Shown: positions 26,942 through 36,715, counted from the stretch's first letter. The stretch: 64,000 nt of DNA from Nitrosomonas sp. Is35 (GCF_033063295.1 NZ_JAWJZH010000001.1:1612001-1676000); one strand, 5' to 3'. A program made the numbers and translations. Notes: generated by a model not told the origin, from the letters alone.

Positions 26942-28992
26942 ACTTTGGTTGTTTCCGTTGCCAATTCAACTTTATTCACCGATGGGGCAACAGCCACTGG
27001 AGACTCCACCACTGCGCTTTCAGGCTCTTTTTCTTCAACTTTGGCAGTGCCTTTTTTGGTGATTTTCAAGCGATAGCGGCGATCAGTGATTGAGGTAATA
27101 CCGCCGATAGCCATTAATAGACATCCTAACCAAATCCAATCGACAAAAGGTTTATGATAAACGCGAACCACCCAGGCGCCATTGGTCAACGGTTCACCTA
27201 AGGCTACATAAAGATCGCGTAAAAAGCCGGTATCGATCGCTGCTTCCGTCATCGCCATACCGGATGCGTTATAAGTACGCTTTTCCGGATACATATTACG
27301 AACAAATTGCTCATCTTTAATGACAGCAATATCACCGATCACAGCTTTATAGTTTGGTCCTACATCATTACGGGTGCCGTTAAACTGAAAAGTATAGCCA
27401 CCGACCGTTACTTTGCTGCCAATCTCCATACGCACATCTTTCTCGGTTTCGTAACCATTCACCAAAGTAACACCAATAATGAATACAGCGACACCAATAT
27501 GTGCGCAGTGCATACCGTAATAACTTCTCGATTGTCTGGCTAATTTGGTGAATAAATTGCCTTCACCGCTATTACTTATGCGGTGTTTCAAATTAACAAA
27601 TGCACATACTATGATCCAGAAGGCCAGTAATAAACCGAAGCTAATCATCGGTTTCCATTCACCCATATAATATGGCGCGATCAAAGCAGAAACCACACTT
27701 ACGGCAAACGCCCAGCGCAAGCGGACCGCCAATGTTGGCAGGCTCATTTGTTTCCAGCGTGAAATAGGGCCAACACCGATCAAGAAAATTGCCGGGGTCA
27801 TCACAGGCACAAAAATCGCCTCAAAATAAGGAGGACCTACCGATAATTTACCCAGCCCCAATGCATCGATAATCAATGGATAAAGTGTTCCCAGCAAAAC
27901 ACTTGCCGCTGCAACCAATAACAAGATATTGTTTGCTAACAGCATGGATTCACGCGAGAGTAAATCGAATTTTCCGCCCAAGCCAACTTTCGGCGCCCGC
28001 CATGCAAACAATACCAGCGAGCTGCTGATGACGATAAACAAGAAAGCCAGAATAAATACCCCGCGTGAAGGATCTGTCGCGAAGGCATGCACCGAAGTTA
28101 AAACTCCTGAGCGTACCAGGAATGTTCCTAATAAACTTAAAGCAAACGCGCAAATCGCCAGTAAAACAGTCCAGCTTTTGAAGCTACCGCGTTTCTCCGT
28201 AACCGCCAGCGAGTGAACCAGAGCTGTACCAACCAGCCACGGCATAAATGACGCATTTTCAACCGGATCCCAGAACCACCAACCGCCCCAGCCCAATTCA
28301 TAATAAGCCCACCAGCTACCGAGCATGATTCCACAGGTCAAAAACACCCATGCGACAATCGTCCAAGGACGCGACCAACGCGCCCAAGTTGCATCCAATC
28401 TTCCACTTAACAATGCTGCAATAGCAAAAGCAAAAGCGACAGAAAATCCAACATACCCCATGTACAGCATCGGTGGATGTATCACCATACCGGCGTCCTG
28501 CAGCAATGGATTTAAATCGCTCCCTTCAAATGCGGCAGGCAACAAGCGATCAAATGGGTTAGAGGTGAACAGCATAAATACCAGAAAACCGATACTGACC
28601 AGCCCTAAAACCCCAAGAACCCGGGCAACGATATCATCCGGTAATTGCTTGCTAAAGACACTAACTGCAACAGACCAACCGGCCAGCATCAAAACCCATA
28701 ATAATAAAGAACCTTCATGCGAGCCCCAGGTTGCTGCCAAGCGGAAATGAAAGGGCAGTTCTGTATTTGAGTTCTTAGCCACATTCATGACTGAGAAATC
28801 ACTGCTAATAAAGGAGTATGCCAAACATAAGAATGCAATCAGCACAAATACGAATTGTCCTTGTACCACCGGTCTTGCGAGTGCAATCCACGAGGGAATA
28901 CCTCGAGCCGCGCCGATAATCGGTAGCGTTCCTTGGATAATGGCTAGTAATAGAGCAAGAATTAAAGAAAAATTACCAATTTCTGGGATCAT
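26938..28992 (-). CDS. ccmF: Heme lyase subunit CcmF
   Basis: Large inner-membrane heme-handling protein of the System I heme lyase. The 684-residue chain carries the tryptophan-rich motif WGGWWFWDPVENASFMPW near residue 240 and many membrane spans; conserved His residues near it bind heme. A periplasmic domain at about residues 510-600 precedes the final helix. It is followed by ccmG with overlap and preceded by ccmE. Confidence 0.96.
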   Translation of the reverse strand: MIPEIGNFSLILALLLAIIQGTLPIIGAARGIPSWIALARPVVQGQFVFVLIAFLCLAYSFISSDFSVMNVAKNSNTELPFHFRLAATWGSHEGSLLLWVLMLAGWSVAVSVFSKQLPDDIVARVLGVLGLVSIGFLVFMLFTSNPFDRLLPAAFEGSDLNPLLQDAGMVIHPPMLYMGYVGFSVAFAFAIAALLSGRLDATWARWSRPWTIVAWVFLTCGIMLGSWWAYYELGWGGWWFWDPVENASFMPWLVGTALVHSLAVTEKRGSFKSWTVLLAICAFALSLLGTFLVRSGVLTSVHAFATDPSRGVFILAFLFIVISSSLVLFAWRAPKVGLGGKFDLLSRESMLLANNILLLVAAASVLLGTLYPLIIDALGLGKLSVGPPYFEAIFVPVMTPAIFLIGVGPISRWKQMSLPTLAVRLRWAFAVSVVSALIAPYYMGEWKPMISFGLLLAFWIIVCAFVNLKHRISNSGEGNLFTKLARQSRSYYGMHCAHIGVAVFIIGVTLVNGYETEKDVRMEIGSKVTVGGYTFQFNGTRNDVGPNYKAVIGDIAVIKDEQFVRNMYPEKRTYNASGMAMTEAAIDTGFLRDLYVALGEPLTNGAWVVRVYHKPFVDWIWLGCLLMAIGGITSITDRRYRLKITKKGTAKVEEKEPESAVVESPVAVAPSVNKVELATETTKV

Positions 28993-29072
28993 GATTTTTT
29001 CTTACAAATGAATGGTTATTAAGAATTTGGAAATGATACGCTCAGGCTGCATGAGTAAAACCGGGAAAAATT

Positions 29073-29522
29073 TTACTGTATCAAGGATGCCTTCTGTGCT
29101 TTTGCAGCTTGTTCCAAAGCTTCGGCTGCTTCAGGCGGCATATAGTTTTCATCGTGCTTAGCCAGCACTTCATCCGCCATAAAAATACCGTCCGAGGATA
29201 TTTTTCCTTGCGCAACGACCCCTTTACCTTCTCTGAATAAATCGGGCAGTATGCCGGTATATACAACCGGTATTGCTTGCGCAGTATCCGTTACCGAAAA
29301 ACGAACTGTCGTAGTTCTATCATCACGTTTAACACTACCTTCTTCAACTAGTCCGCCAATCCGAAAACTTTTTCCAATCGGCGCTTCTTTTGCAACGACT
29401 TGCGATGGACTGAAGAAGAAAACCAGATTACTTTGAAATGCATTTAATACGAGTGTAGCGGCAACGCCTAATGCCGCCACTCCGGATACTATAACTACAA
29501 GTTTTTTATGACGTGGTTTCAT
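29073..29522 (-). CDS. ccmE: Heme chaperone CcmE
   Basis: Carries heme covalently from CcmABCD to CcmF. 149 residues: an N-terminal anchor ([20 protein letters not shown]), an OB-fold ([17 protein letters not shown]), and the heme-binding His in [12 protein letters not shown] near residue 127. Its start overlaps the ccmD end. Confidence 0.95.
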   Translation of the reverse strand: MKPRHKKLVVIVSGVAALGVAATLVLNAFQSNLVFFFSPSQVVAKEAPIGKSFRIGGLVEEGSVKRDDRTTTVRFSVTDTAQAIPVVYTGILPDLFREGKGVVAQGKISSDGIFMADEVLAKHDENYMPPEAAEALEQAAKAQKASLIQ

Positions 29523-29706
29523 TTTTTATCTCTTCTTTATTGATGCCGTAAATGAGACTGTATTGTTTTTCCAAAGTTCGGTGGCGTCTGGAAATTAATA
29601 AAATCTCTCCTACGATACAAATCAGTGTCACAACGTATGAACCCCACACATAGAGTCCATACCCACCCATTGAAAAAAACTCCGACCAGCTTGACCAAAT
29701 CATCAT
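29506..29706 (-). CDS. ccmD: Heme exporter protein CcmD
   Basis: Small membrane protein that helps release holo-CcmE from the CcmABC complex. 66 residues with [20 protein letters not shown], a typical CcmD motif region, and one membrane helix. It overlaps ccmC and ccmE on either side, as usual in the operon. Confidence 0.88.
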   Translation of the reverse strand: MMIWSSWSEFFSMGGYGLYVWGSYVVTLICIVGEILLISRRHRTLEKQYSLIYGINKEEIKNETTS

Positions 29707-30446
29707 ATCGCTCCGTTCTTATGTAGCTCAGCCACCCATGCTGTATGGCTCTCGCGTTCCAGAATGATCACACGCGTGCGCTTCAATATCACTGCAATGG
29801 AATACATCCAGCTTGCAAATACCATAATCAACATGCCTGTCAGCATGGTGCTCGCCATCGCAGGCGCTTGATTGACACTGACGGATGCACCTTGATGCAA
29901 GGTATTCCACCATTGCACTGAGAAATAAATGATCGGAACGTTAACCACGCCAACCAGCGCAATGATCGCACCTGCTTTATCTGCGCGGCGCGGGTCATCA
30001 ATGGCTGCTTGCAATGACATAAAACCGATATAAAGAAAAAACAGAATTAATTCGGAAGTCAACCGGGCATCCCATACCCACCAGGTCCCCCACATCGGCT
30101 TGCCCCATAATGCACCCGTCCACAGCGCTATAAAGGTAAACATCGCACCGGTTGGAGCAATGGCTGTTGCAAACATGGAGGAAAGCCTGGTATTAAACGC
30201 CAAACCAATACCCGCCCAGAACGCCATTACGACATACAGAAACATCGACATCCACGCTGCGGGAACATGAATGAAAATAATCCGGTAGGCTTCACCTTGC
30301 TGGAAATCCGTAGGCGCAACAAAAAAACCAACATAAAGTCCCGCGCCTAAAAGTGCTATCGCAGCAACAACAAATATCGGAATCATTTTCCCCGCCAGTG
30401 AATAAAAACTGGCTGGAGAAGAATATTTGAACCAATTAATAGCCAT
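29703..30446 (-). CDS. ccmC: Heme exporter/transfer protein CcmC
   Basis: Inner-membrane protein that loads heme onto CcmE. 247 residues with six membrane spans and the tryptophan-rich WGTWWVWDARLTSELILFFL. It is separated from ccmB by about 230 bases, an unusual break in the operon, and overlaps ccmD by 4 bases. Confidence 0.95.
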   Translation of the reverse strand: MAINWFKYSSPASFYSLAGKMIPIFVVAAIALLGAGLYVGFFVAPTDFQQGEAYRIIFIHVPAAWMSMFLYVVMAFWAGIGLAFNTRLSSMFATAIAPTGAMFTFIALWTGALWGKPMWGTWWVWDARLTSELILFFLYIGFMSLQAAIDDPRRADKAGAIIALVGVVNVPIIYFSVQWWNTLHQGASVSVNQAPAMASTMLTGMLIMVFASWMYSIAVILKRTRVIILERESHTAWVAELHKNGAI

Positions 30447-30677
30447 ATTTAAATTTTATAATTCTTCACGTTAAATTTCAGTTCCGATTCAGCCCTAAAT
30501 TTTTAGCCGCCAATTCTATACCAAATCGATACTAAAATGACAAAATCCAGAATTGACTTTCCAGAAGTGATTTCGATATCTCGAGTGATCTTGCAGAAAA
30601 ATTTATACAGATAATGCAAAAACTTACTGAAATTATCATCTGAAAGTTAAATCAACTTCAATATTACCAGCGTTGTT
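30447..30677. other. Gap between ccmC and ccmB
   Basis: About 230 AT-rich bases inside an otherwise tightly packed operon. No gene, terminator or clear promoter was found. It may hold a second promoter for ccmC onward. Confidence 0.35.
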
Positions 30678-31337
30678 CTACTCCAGTGAAACACGCAAGG
30701 CTGAAGCAGCTGCCCAGGGTGCGAAAACACCAGATACTAAAAGAAATGCACCGATCAAGGACAAGTGCGCATCAAATTCCATTCCGGACATATTCGCTTC
30801 CACCGCACCCGCGCCAAAAATCAGCACAGGAATATAGAGTGGCAGCACCAGTAACGAAACCAATACACCACCACCGCGCAACCCTAAAGTCAGTGCCGCA
30901 CCAATAGCGCCTATTAAACTCAACACCGGAGTACCCAGTAATAAAGCCGCCGTTAAAACCAGCAACGCTTCCCCCGGTAAGTCATATTGAATACCCAGAA
31001 CCGGCGCCATCAATACCAGCGGCACACCGGTCACCAGCCAATGCGCAGAAGCTTTCCCCAGCACCAAAAGCGATAACGATTGCGGCGACAGCAGCATTTG
31101 CTCCAATGTGCCATCCAAATAATCATTAGAGAACATGCGACCCAGCGACAACATGGAAGCCAATAATGCCGCAACCCATACTACACCTGGCGCCATGGTG
31201 CGGAGCATATTCATTTCCGGCCCGACGCTGAGCGGAAACAGGCTCACCACAATAATGAAAAAAAACAGCGTAGTCAGCACATCCGCTTGACGCCGTACCG
31301 CCAGCAAGAGATCACGTTTAATTATCCACATAAACAT
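30678..31337 (-). CDS. ccmB: Heme exporter protein CcmB
   Basis: Membrane subunit of the CcmAB ABC transporter that releases heme-loaded CcmE. The start at 31337 (MFMWIIKRDLLLAVRRQADV) is preferred over an upstream in-frame ATG at 31382 because it lies one base after the ccmA stop and begins at the normal family position. 219 residues with six predicted membrane helices, e.g. VVWVAALLASMLSLGRMFSN. Confidence 0.92.
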   Translation of the reverse strand: MFMWIIKRDLLLAVRRQADVLTTLFFFIIVVSLFPLSVGPEMNMLRTMAPGVVWVAALLASMLSLGRMFSNDYLDGTLEQMLLSPQSLSLLVLGKASAHWLVTGVPLVLMAPVLGIQYDLPGEALLVLTAALLLGTPVLSLIGAIGAALTLGLRGGGVLVSLLVLPLYIPVLIFGAGAVEANMSGMEFDAHLSLIGAFLLVSGVFAPWAAASALRVSLE

Positions 31338-31338
31338 A

Positions 31339-31953
31339 TCAAGCCAGATGCAGCTGTGTAGTTGATGTTGCTGTAATATCAATTTCTTGGTGCGTCGTCA
31401 TGACTACCATGCCACCTTCCCGCAAATGTTGCTCGAGCAACTCCTGAATCAATTTAACTGCTGCCACATCCAATGCGACCAAGGGTTCATCCAGAATCCA
31501 CAAGGAAGTTTTACATACCAGCAAACGAGCCAGCGCAACACGGCGCCGCTGACCTTGCGATAACACCTTGACTGGCAATACTTCCCTGCCCCGTAAGCCG
31601 ATATGACCGAGTGCTTCTTTCGCCTGATCGGCACCGATGTCAAAACCCGCTAGCGCACTTGAAATGCGTAAATTCTCAATCACCGTTAAATCATCTTTCG
31701 TGCCGCTTAAATGACCGATATAAGTCATCGCGCCATAATACTCACCATCCAGCACGCGAATCGAAGTGCCATTCCAGCGAGTCTCACCGGCGGCGGGATT
31801 GGACAGTCCGCACAGCATGCGTAACAAACTGGTCTTGCCACTCCCATTCGGGCCGCGCACTTGCATCAAGCCACCCGCTTCAAGTGAAAAATTGACATCT
31901 CTAAAAAGCTCGCGATCACCGCGAACACATGCGAGATTGATACCTTGTAGCAT
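31339..31953 (-). CDS. ccmA: Heme exporter ATP-binding protein CcmA
   Basis: ATPase subunit driving release of holo-CcmE. Walker A is GPNGSGKTSLLRMLCGL, the signature LSQGQRRRVALARLL, and Walker B LWILDEPLVALD. The start at 31953 (MLQGINLACVRG) gives 204 residues; an upstream ATG at 31995 adds 14 residues of little likeness to the family. ccmA is first in the operon; ccmB follows one base later. Confidence 0.92.
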   Translation of the reverse strand: MLQGINLACVRGDRELFRDVNFSLEAGGLMQVRGPNGSGKTSLLRMLCGLSNPAAGETRWNGTSIRVLDGEYYGAMTYIGHLSGTKDDLTVIENLRISSALAGFDIGADQAKEALGHIGLRGREVLPVKVLSQGQRRRVALARLLVCKTSLWILDEPLVALDVAAVKLIQELLEQHLREGGMVVMTTHQEIDITATSTTQLHLA

Positions 31954-32160
31954 TATTTTATCGATCAATGGAATAGACTGCTGATTATAACGCATTGAGG
32001 ATAGCTATGGCACCGCAGATCATTCGGTGAAGTATTGTGCGATTCTTGATGACTTTATCAAACACATCAAACGTGATCGGCGAAATTTTAATCAGAAATC
32101 TTCATTTCTAATATACTTTATTGAATCTGTGATCCGGGAATTATAATTAAGGAGAGTGTT

Positions 32161-34635
32161 TTGTTTTTTACACGCGATGATCGCAAAATCAGCATTATAG
32201 GTGGCTTATTATTGCTGGGACTTACGCTGACTACAGGCATTACCGTGTACACTGCCATGCGGCAGGAAATCGAGTCGGTGCTGGGTAGAGGATTGGCTGT
32301 TGCCTTGCAAGGGAAGTCATTTTTGCTGGAATCCCAAATTGAAAAAGGTTTGGCAGATGCTCGCGCACTATCGCTGCGCCCTTTTATTGTTCAATCGATG
32401 CAACAACTCACCGCCGAACCTGGCAATCTCAATGCATTACATGATCTGATGCGGAATGTTAATTCGCTGCCTGAAGCGGGCTTCTCGGCAGCCATCGTAC
32501 GTGATATACGCGGTAAAACACTGTCACAAGTAGGTGAGTTCTCCAAAAGTAAAGAAGCGCTCCGGTTAAACAAAGACACATTCCTCATATGGGACAAGCA
32601 ACTTTTTCTTCACACCACAAATGATGTGCTCGATCAAGACAAACAACGCATTGGCAGTATCACTACGCAAGTCAAATTACCGCAGCTCACGAGCCGGTTC
32701 ATAGGGATAAGATCGATCGGCGAAACCGGTGAGTTCGTTTTATGCGCAAAACCGGAAGAAGGAAAACATGAAATGGCTTGTCTGATTAGCCAGATTAACG
32801 GCGTCCAATTCAAGCATCTACTTCCGAGTGAAAGTGGACCATCCAAATTCCTGACGGTTTACAGGAAAAGCGGGGTTGCCGCCACTAAGGATTATCGTCA
32901 AGTACCTGTGATAGAAACCTATGCTTCCTTGGATTCCATTGGTCTTAGCATGATTCTCAAGCTGGATGAGGAAGAATTATTTAAACCGGTTACTGAAAAG
33001 CTGCAAGATATCAGTATTTATCTTGCAGCACTGATTATTGCCGAGATATTGTTATTAAACTGGTTTGTACGCAAACTCATCAAATCGGAAAAAGAAGCAA
33101 GGAAAGCTAAAGAAACAGCCGAGCAATTTTCCATTGAATTAAGCCGCAAAGAAAGTGAATTGCGGGAACGCCTTAAAGAAATCACTTGCCTATATGAAAT
33201 CCGCCGCAGTATCGGACTGGAGTTATCGATAGAAGCAGTCTGTCAAAATATTATTAAGTTTTTAATACCCGCCATGCAACACCCTGAATATACTTCAATC
33301 ACAATCAATCTCGATGGAAAACACATTTCTTCCGTACCTCAGACGAGGGACTTTACACATGAACTGACATCAGAAATCTGCATTAATGGTAAAGCTTGTG
33401 GCCAGTTAAGCGTTTATTACCCTAAAGACAAACCTTTTTTAGTAATAGAAGAACAAAGACTGATTAATGCAATTACGAGTGATTTAGCGCTATGGCTTGA
33501 ACGCAAACAAATTGACGAGTTATTGCATGCACGTCTTAAAGAAATCACATGCCTGTATGAAATCCGCCGCAGTATAGGAATGGAGCTTTCGTTAGAAGAT
33601 GTTTGCTTCAGTATATTCAAATATTTGATACCGGCTTTGCAGTATCCGGAAATTGCGACTGCTGTAATCGATATCAATGGCAAATATTTTACTTCTTTCA
33701 GTGAGAATTCCAATGTCAGCAACCAACCTCACACCGTGAGCAAAATTGATACTAACCACTCTAACTTTGAATCTAGTCATAAAATTTATGACAATAAATC
33801 TGCTTTGCAATCGAAAATTTGCGTTAATGGAAAAGAATGCGGGCATTTAATTATTTTTTACTCTAAAAACAAACCATTTCGCGTGCCGGAAGAACAGAAG
33901 CTTGTTAATGCGATTGCCAATGATTTAGGAAGCTGGCTTGAACTCAGGCGGTTAGAGCAAGCATTGGTCTCCGTGGCCGAAGAGCAAGCACATACGATCG
34001 GACAGGAATTACACGATAATGTCGGGCAACAGATCGCTGCAATTGGTTATCAAGCGAGGGTACTCGAAAAGAAAATTTCCGCTTCAACGATCGGAAATGA
34101 AAATTTGACCACATTGGCAGCCTCGATTGCTTCACAAACACAGACTGCTGTAATTCACATCAAGCAGCTTGCGCAGGGATTACTGCCATTCGAATTGGAA
34201 GCCAATGGCTTGATTCAAGCGTTACAAACCTTGGCCACCAGAATCTCAACAACGTATAATATCGACTGTAATTTCTCGTGGCATAACATTAGTATAATCA
34301 ATGACAATAGTGTAGCACTCAATTTGTACCGGATTACGCAAGAAGCTGTTAATAATGCCATCCGGCATGGTAAAGCGCAGCATATAACCATTACCTTAAC
34401 ATCCGATGAAAATACGCTTCGCTTATCAATCTGCGATGATGGATGTGGTTTTACTGGAATGGATATCAATCATCCATCGACACCGGGAATGGGCATTAAA
34501 ATTATGCAATACCGTGCGAAGCAATTGGGCGCAAAGATGGAAATTTTAGCCCGCAAAGAAGGTGGCACAGAAGTTCGTTTAAAAACACAATTAACTAAAA
34601 ATATCGACAATGAAAGCAAAAGTAATGCTAGTTGA
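32161..34635 (+). CDS. NarX/LuxR-type sensor histidine kinase with tandem repeat domain
   Basis: Inner-membrane HPK7-type kinase of 824 residues starting at TTG 32161, supported by AAGGAG just upstream and no other start nearby. TM1 (ISIIGGLLLLGLTLTTGITV), a periplasmic sensor of about 240 residues, and TM2 (IYLAALIIAEILLLNWFV) are followed by two GAF-like repeats of about 121 residues. These begin with LKEITCLYEIRRSIG at about 338 and again at 459, and each also has a C-x-NGK-x-CG motif. HisKA_3 follows with phosphorylated H618 in GQELHDNVGQQ; the ATPase domain has EAVNNAIRHGKAQH and ICDDGCGF. The regulator gene overlaps its 3' end. The signal is unknown. Confidence 0.88.
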   Translation: MFFTRDDRKISIIGGLLLLGLTLTTGITVYTAMRQEIESVLGRGLAVALQGKSFLLESQIEKGLADARALSLRPFIVQSMQQLTAEPGNLNALHDLMRNVNSLPEAGFSAAIVRDIRGKTLSQVGEFSKSKEALRLNKDTFLIWDKQLFLHTTNDVLDQDKQRIGSITTQVKLPQLTSRFIGIRSIGETGEFVLCAKPEEGKHEMACLISQINGVQFKHLLPSESGPSKFLTVYRKSGVAATKDYRQVPVIETYASLDSIGLSMILKLDEEELFKPVTEKLQDISIYLAALIIAEILLLNWFVRKLIKSEKEARKAKETAEQFSIELSRKESELRERLKEITCLYEIRRSIGLELSIEAVCQNIIKFLIPAMQHPEYTSITINLDGKHISSVPQTRDFTHELTSEICINGKACGQLSVYYPKDKPFLVIEEQRLINAITSDLALWLERKQIDELLHARLKEITCLYEIRRSIGMELSLEDVCFSIFKYLIPALQYPEIATAVIDINGKYFTSFSENSNVSNQPHTVSKIDTNHSNFESSHKIYDNKSALQSKICVNGKECGHLIIFYSKNKPFRVPEEQKLVNAIANDLGSWLELRRLEQALVSVAEEQAHTIGQELHDNVGQQIAAIGYQARVLEKKISASTIGNENLTTLAASIASQTQTAVIHIKQLAQGLLPFELEANGLIQALQTLATRISTTYNIDCNFSWHNISIINDNSVALNLYRITQEAVNNAIRHGKAQHITITLTSDENTLRLSICDDGCGFTGMDINHPSTPGMGIKIMQYRAKQLGAKMEILARKEGGTEVRLKTQLTKNIDNESKSNAS

Positions 34636-35257
34636 TGATCACGCCATGTTACGGCATGGCCTTGCAATGCTCATCAATATGGAACCGGATATGGAAGTTT
34701 TTGCTGAAGCGGGTGATGGCGCTGAAGCAATGGAAATACTCAAGAAAAATAATTCGATTGATATTATTTTATTGGATGTAACACTCAAAACGGTATCGGG
34801 ACTTGAAGTCATCAAGAGTATACATGCAGCGGTTCCGGATTTACCGGTACTTTTTATCTCCATGCATGATGAATCGGTTTATGCTGAACGCGCATTGCGC
34901 TCGGGCGCACTGGGTTATGTCATGAAACATGAACCTGGTGAAGTACTGCTTGAAGCTATCCGTGAGGTTCTAAAAGGTAATGTTTATCTCAGCAAGCAGA
35001 TGCACAAAAAGCTTTTAAAACGAATGGTTATGAAAAGCTCGGAACCTGAACATCTAATAAATGCACTGACATCCAGTGAACTTGAAGTTTTACACTTAAT
35101 CGGGCAAGGACATAATAGTCACGAAATCTCTCAAATGCTGTGCCGCAGCATTAAAACCATCGACACGCACCGCTTTAATATCCGGTCAAAATTAAACCTG
35201 AAAGATGGCGCCGATTTGATTCGCTACGCTACACGCTGGATCTCTCAGCAACAATAA
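34610..35257 (+). CDS. NarL/FixJ-family response regulator
   Basis: Partner of the overlapping kinase gene (26-base overlap). Receiver domain: acidic pair D9-D10 (VMLVDDHAML), phosphorylated D56 (DIILLDVTLK), K106 (YVMKHEP). The LuxR/GerE helix-turn-helix is at about residues 148-210 (LTSSELEVLHLIGQGHNSHE, SIKTIDTHRFNIRSKL). 215 residues. Targets are unknown. Confidence 0.92.
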   Translation: MKAKVMLVDDHAMLRHGLAMLINMEPDMEVFAEAGDGAEAMEILKKNNSIDIILLDVTLKTVSGLEVIKSIHAAVPDLPVLFISMHDESVYAERALRSGALGYVMKHEPGEVLLEAIREVLKGNVYLSKQMHKKLLKRMVMKSSEPEHLINALTSSELEVLHLIGQGHNSHEISQMLCRSIKTIDTHRFNIRSKLNLKDGADLIRYATRWISQQQ

Positions 35258-35452
35258 CAATTCGAGTGCTGTGAAGCATTTTCGCGAAGAATTTTGGGCG
35301 CTTAAAATACCAACTATCCTCAAAAAACCCTACGGTAAAAATAAATCATTGAGAAATTCATCTGATCGTTCTGTTACAAGCAGCAGTGAAAGAATGTCGA
35401 AATAAAACCAATAATCAAGTTGAAATTATCAACTCATATAGTTCAAAAAAAG

Positions 35453-35478
35453 ACCCCGCTGATTACAGCGGGGTTTTC
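35453..35478. terminator. Bidirectional rho-independent terminator
   Basis: ACCCCGCTG (35453-35461) and CAGCGGGGT (35466-35474) form a perfect 9-bp stem with an ATTA loop. On the minus strand it is followed by TCTTTTTTT and on the plus strand by TTTT. It separates the response-regulator gene from the oppositely transcribed SulP cluster; the stronger U-tract serves the minus strand. Confidence 0.88.
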
Positions 35479-35484
35479 AATTTC

Positions 35485-35616
35485 TTAAAGCTGAAGTCTG
35501 ATGTTTCTTGAAGGGCGATGATTCATTTTTTGAGAATTTCTAGTACATATCTCAAAACAGAATAAAGAAAAAATAACTGCAAAAATTAAATATAGAACCC
35601 AATTCAACACGCCCAT
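35485..35616 (-). CDS. Small membrane protein (43 aa)
   Basis: A 44-codon frame from ATG 35616, preceded by a strong Shine-Dalgarno sequence (CTGGAGGTC). The product is MGVLNWVLYLIFAVIFSLFC followed by a basic tail: one membrane helix. Its stop lies just before the terminator at 35453-35478, as expected for the last gene of the minus-strand cluster. I recognise no family; support is the RBS, the helix and the terminator position. Confidence 0.5.
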   Translation of the reverse strand: MGVLNWVLYLIFAVIFSLFCFEICTRNSQKMNHRPSRNIRLQL

Positions 35617-35792
35617 GACCTCCAGGATCATTGTGACATTCTTAAGAAAAATTTTTCATTGAATGCTTGGGTTAAGCGGTCCATTTACAATAAATAGGGA
35701 TTGTAAATATTTAAAGATGAGGCAAATATATTGCTTAAATCAAAATGTAAATTGAAAATCCAAAAATTAAAATAATTAGTAAACTAAAAAAC

Positions 35793-36014
35793 TTAATTTC
35801 TGTTCAAAGACGCTTCATATCCATTTACGTATTTCTTTTTGCTTGTTGACTTACCAAATTTTAAAGCGATCACGATATAAGCAACAAAAAACGCCAATCC
35901 CAACTGACCATCGGTAATAATCCAGTTAAAGATATACTGGGTTAGTTCAAACATCGATAACAAGCTAGCTCCTATAGCAATAATTGCAATAGTAAATATT
36001 TGTTTTGTTGACAT
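35793..36014 (-). CDS. Small two-helix membrane protein (73 aa)
   Basis: 73 residues with two membrane helices: IFTIAIIAIGASLLSMFEL and LGLAFFVAYIVIALKFG, then a basic C-terminus (KSTSKKKYVNGY). AAGGAAATTATC precedes the ATG. It lies between the universal stress protein gene and the 43-residue gene on the same strand. Function unknown; it could be a small accessory subunit of the SulP transporter. Confidence 0.65.
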   Translation of the reverse strand: MSTKQIFTIAIIAIGASLLSMFELTQYIFNWIITDGQLGLAFFVAYIVIALKFGKSTSKKKYVNGYEASLNRN

Positions 36015-36126
36015 GATAATTTCCTTGGTATTAAAAATAATTGTTTATAAAATTTTGTGCTTACGTATTGACTCTTGTTAGGCACGTTACTTATTACCCT
36101 TAAATAAACAGATTTAATTTCCCGTT

Positions 36127-36531
36127 TTATTTTGAGCGCACCAATAATATTGAAGAATCAACTTTTGCAACCAATTGCTCAGCAACGGAACCTACGTAGA
36201 AACGTTCCAATCCACGACGATTGGATGTTCCCACTACGATCAAATCCGCTTTCCAATCATAAACAGCGGCAGCAATAGCATCTGCGATACCATTTAATCC
36301 ATATTCAGCTTCGGCATTGATGAGACGGGTTTCGACACTTAAAACATTAGTATCGGATTTAGCTTTCTCAAGAATTTCATTGCCTCGACTTTTATCGGCC
36401 TCATTTTCACTGCCGATGCTATGAACAATGCATAAAGTTGCGTTATAAGTGTTAGCTATGTTTATTGCTTCCGCTAACGCTTGCTGAGCTATCTCGCTAC
36501 CGTCGACTGCCACCATTATTCTTTTGTACAT
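36127..36531 (-). CDS. Universal stress protein, UspA family
   Basis: 134-residue single-domain Usp: KRIMVAVDGSEIAQQALAEA at the N-terminus, and the C-terminal ATP-binding-type loop VVGTSNRRGLERFYVGSVAE (G-2x-G-9x-G-S/T type), then LVRSK. It is probably an ATP-binding cytoplasmic regulator. Its placement beside a SulP transporter recalls SulP-Usp pairings proposed for regulating anion transport; that link is an inference. Confidence 0.9.
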   Translation of the reverse strand: MYKRIMVAVDGSEIAQQALAEAINIANTYNATLCIVHSIGSENEADKSRGNEILEKAKSDTNVLSVETRLINAEAEYGLNGIADAIAAAVYDWKADLIVVGTSNRRGLERFYVGSVAEQLVAKVDSSILLVRSK

Positions 36532-36607
36532 ACACTATTCTCTTAATGAATTCCTGTTGGGTTTGTTAACCAAGTAGTAATACTTTTAGTTCTTAAACAC
36601 CATTGGA

Positions 36608-36715
36608 TTACGACAAATTATGCGACGGCAATTTGTCTTGCAGATTATTGCTGTGCATTTTTTTCAAATAAACAAAATACTGTTTAATTACAGATACTAA
36701 TAATTTTTTAAACAT
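36608..36715 (-). CDS. Small protein (35 aa) between sulP and usp
   Basis: A 36-codon frame from ATG 36715 with a good ribosome binding site (TGAGGAGAATTAGTC before the ATG). The product starts MFKKLLVSVIKQYFVYLKKM, a basic amphipathic or hydrophobic helix, and ends LPSHNLS. It lies on the coding strand between sulP and usp. No family is recognised; it is supported only by the RBS and position. Confidence 0.4.
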   Translation of the reverse strand: MFKKLLVSVIKQYFVYLKKMHSNNLQDKLPSHNLS

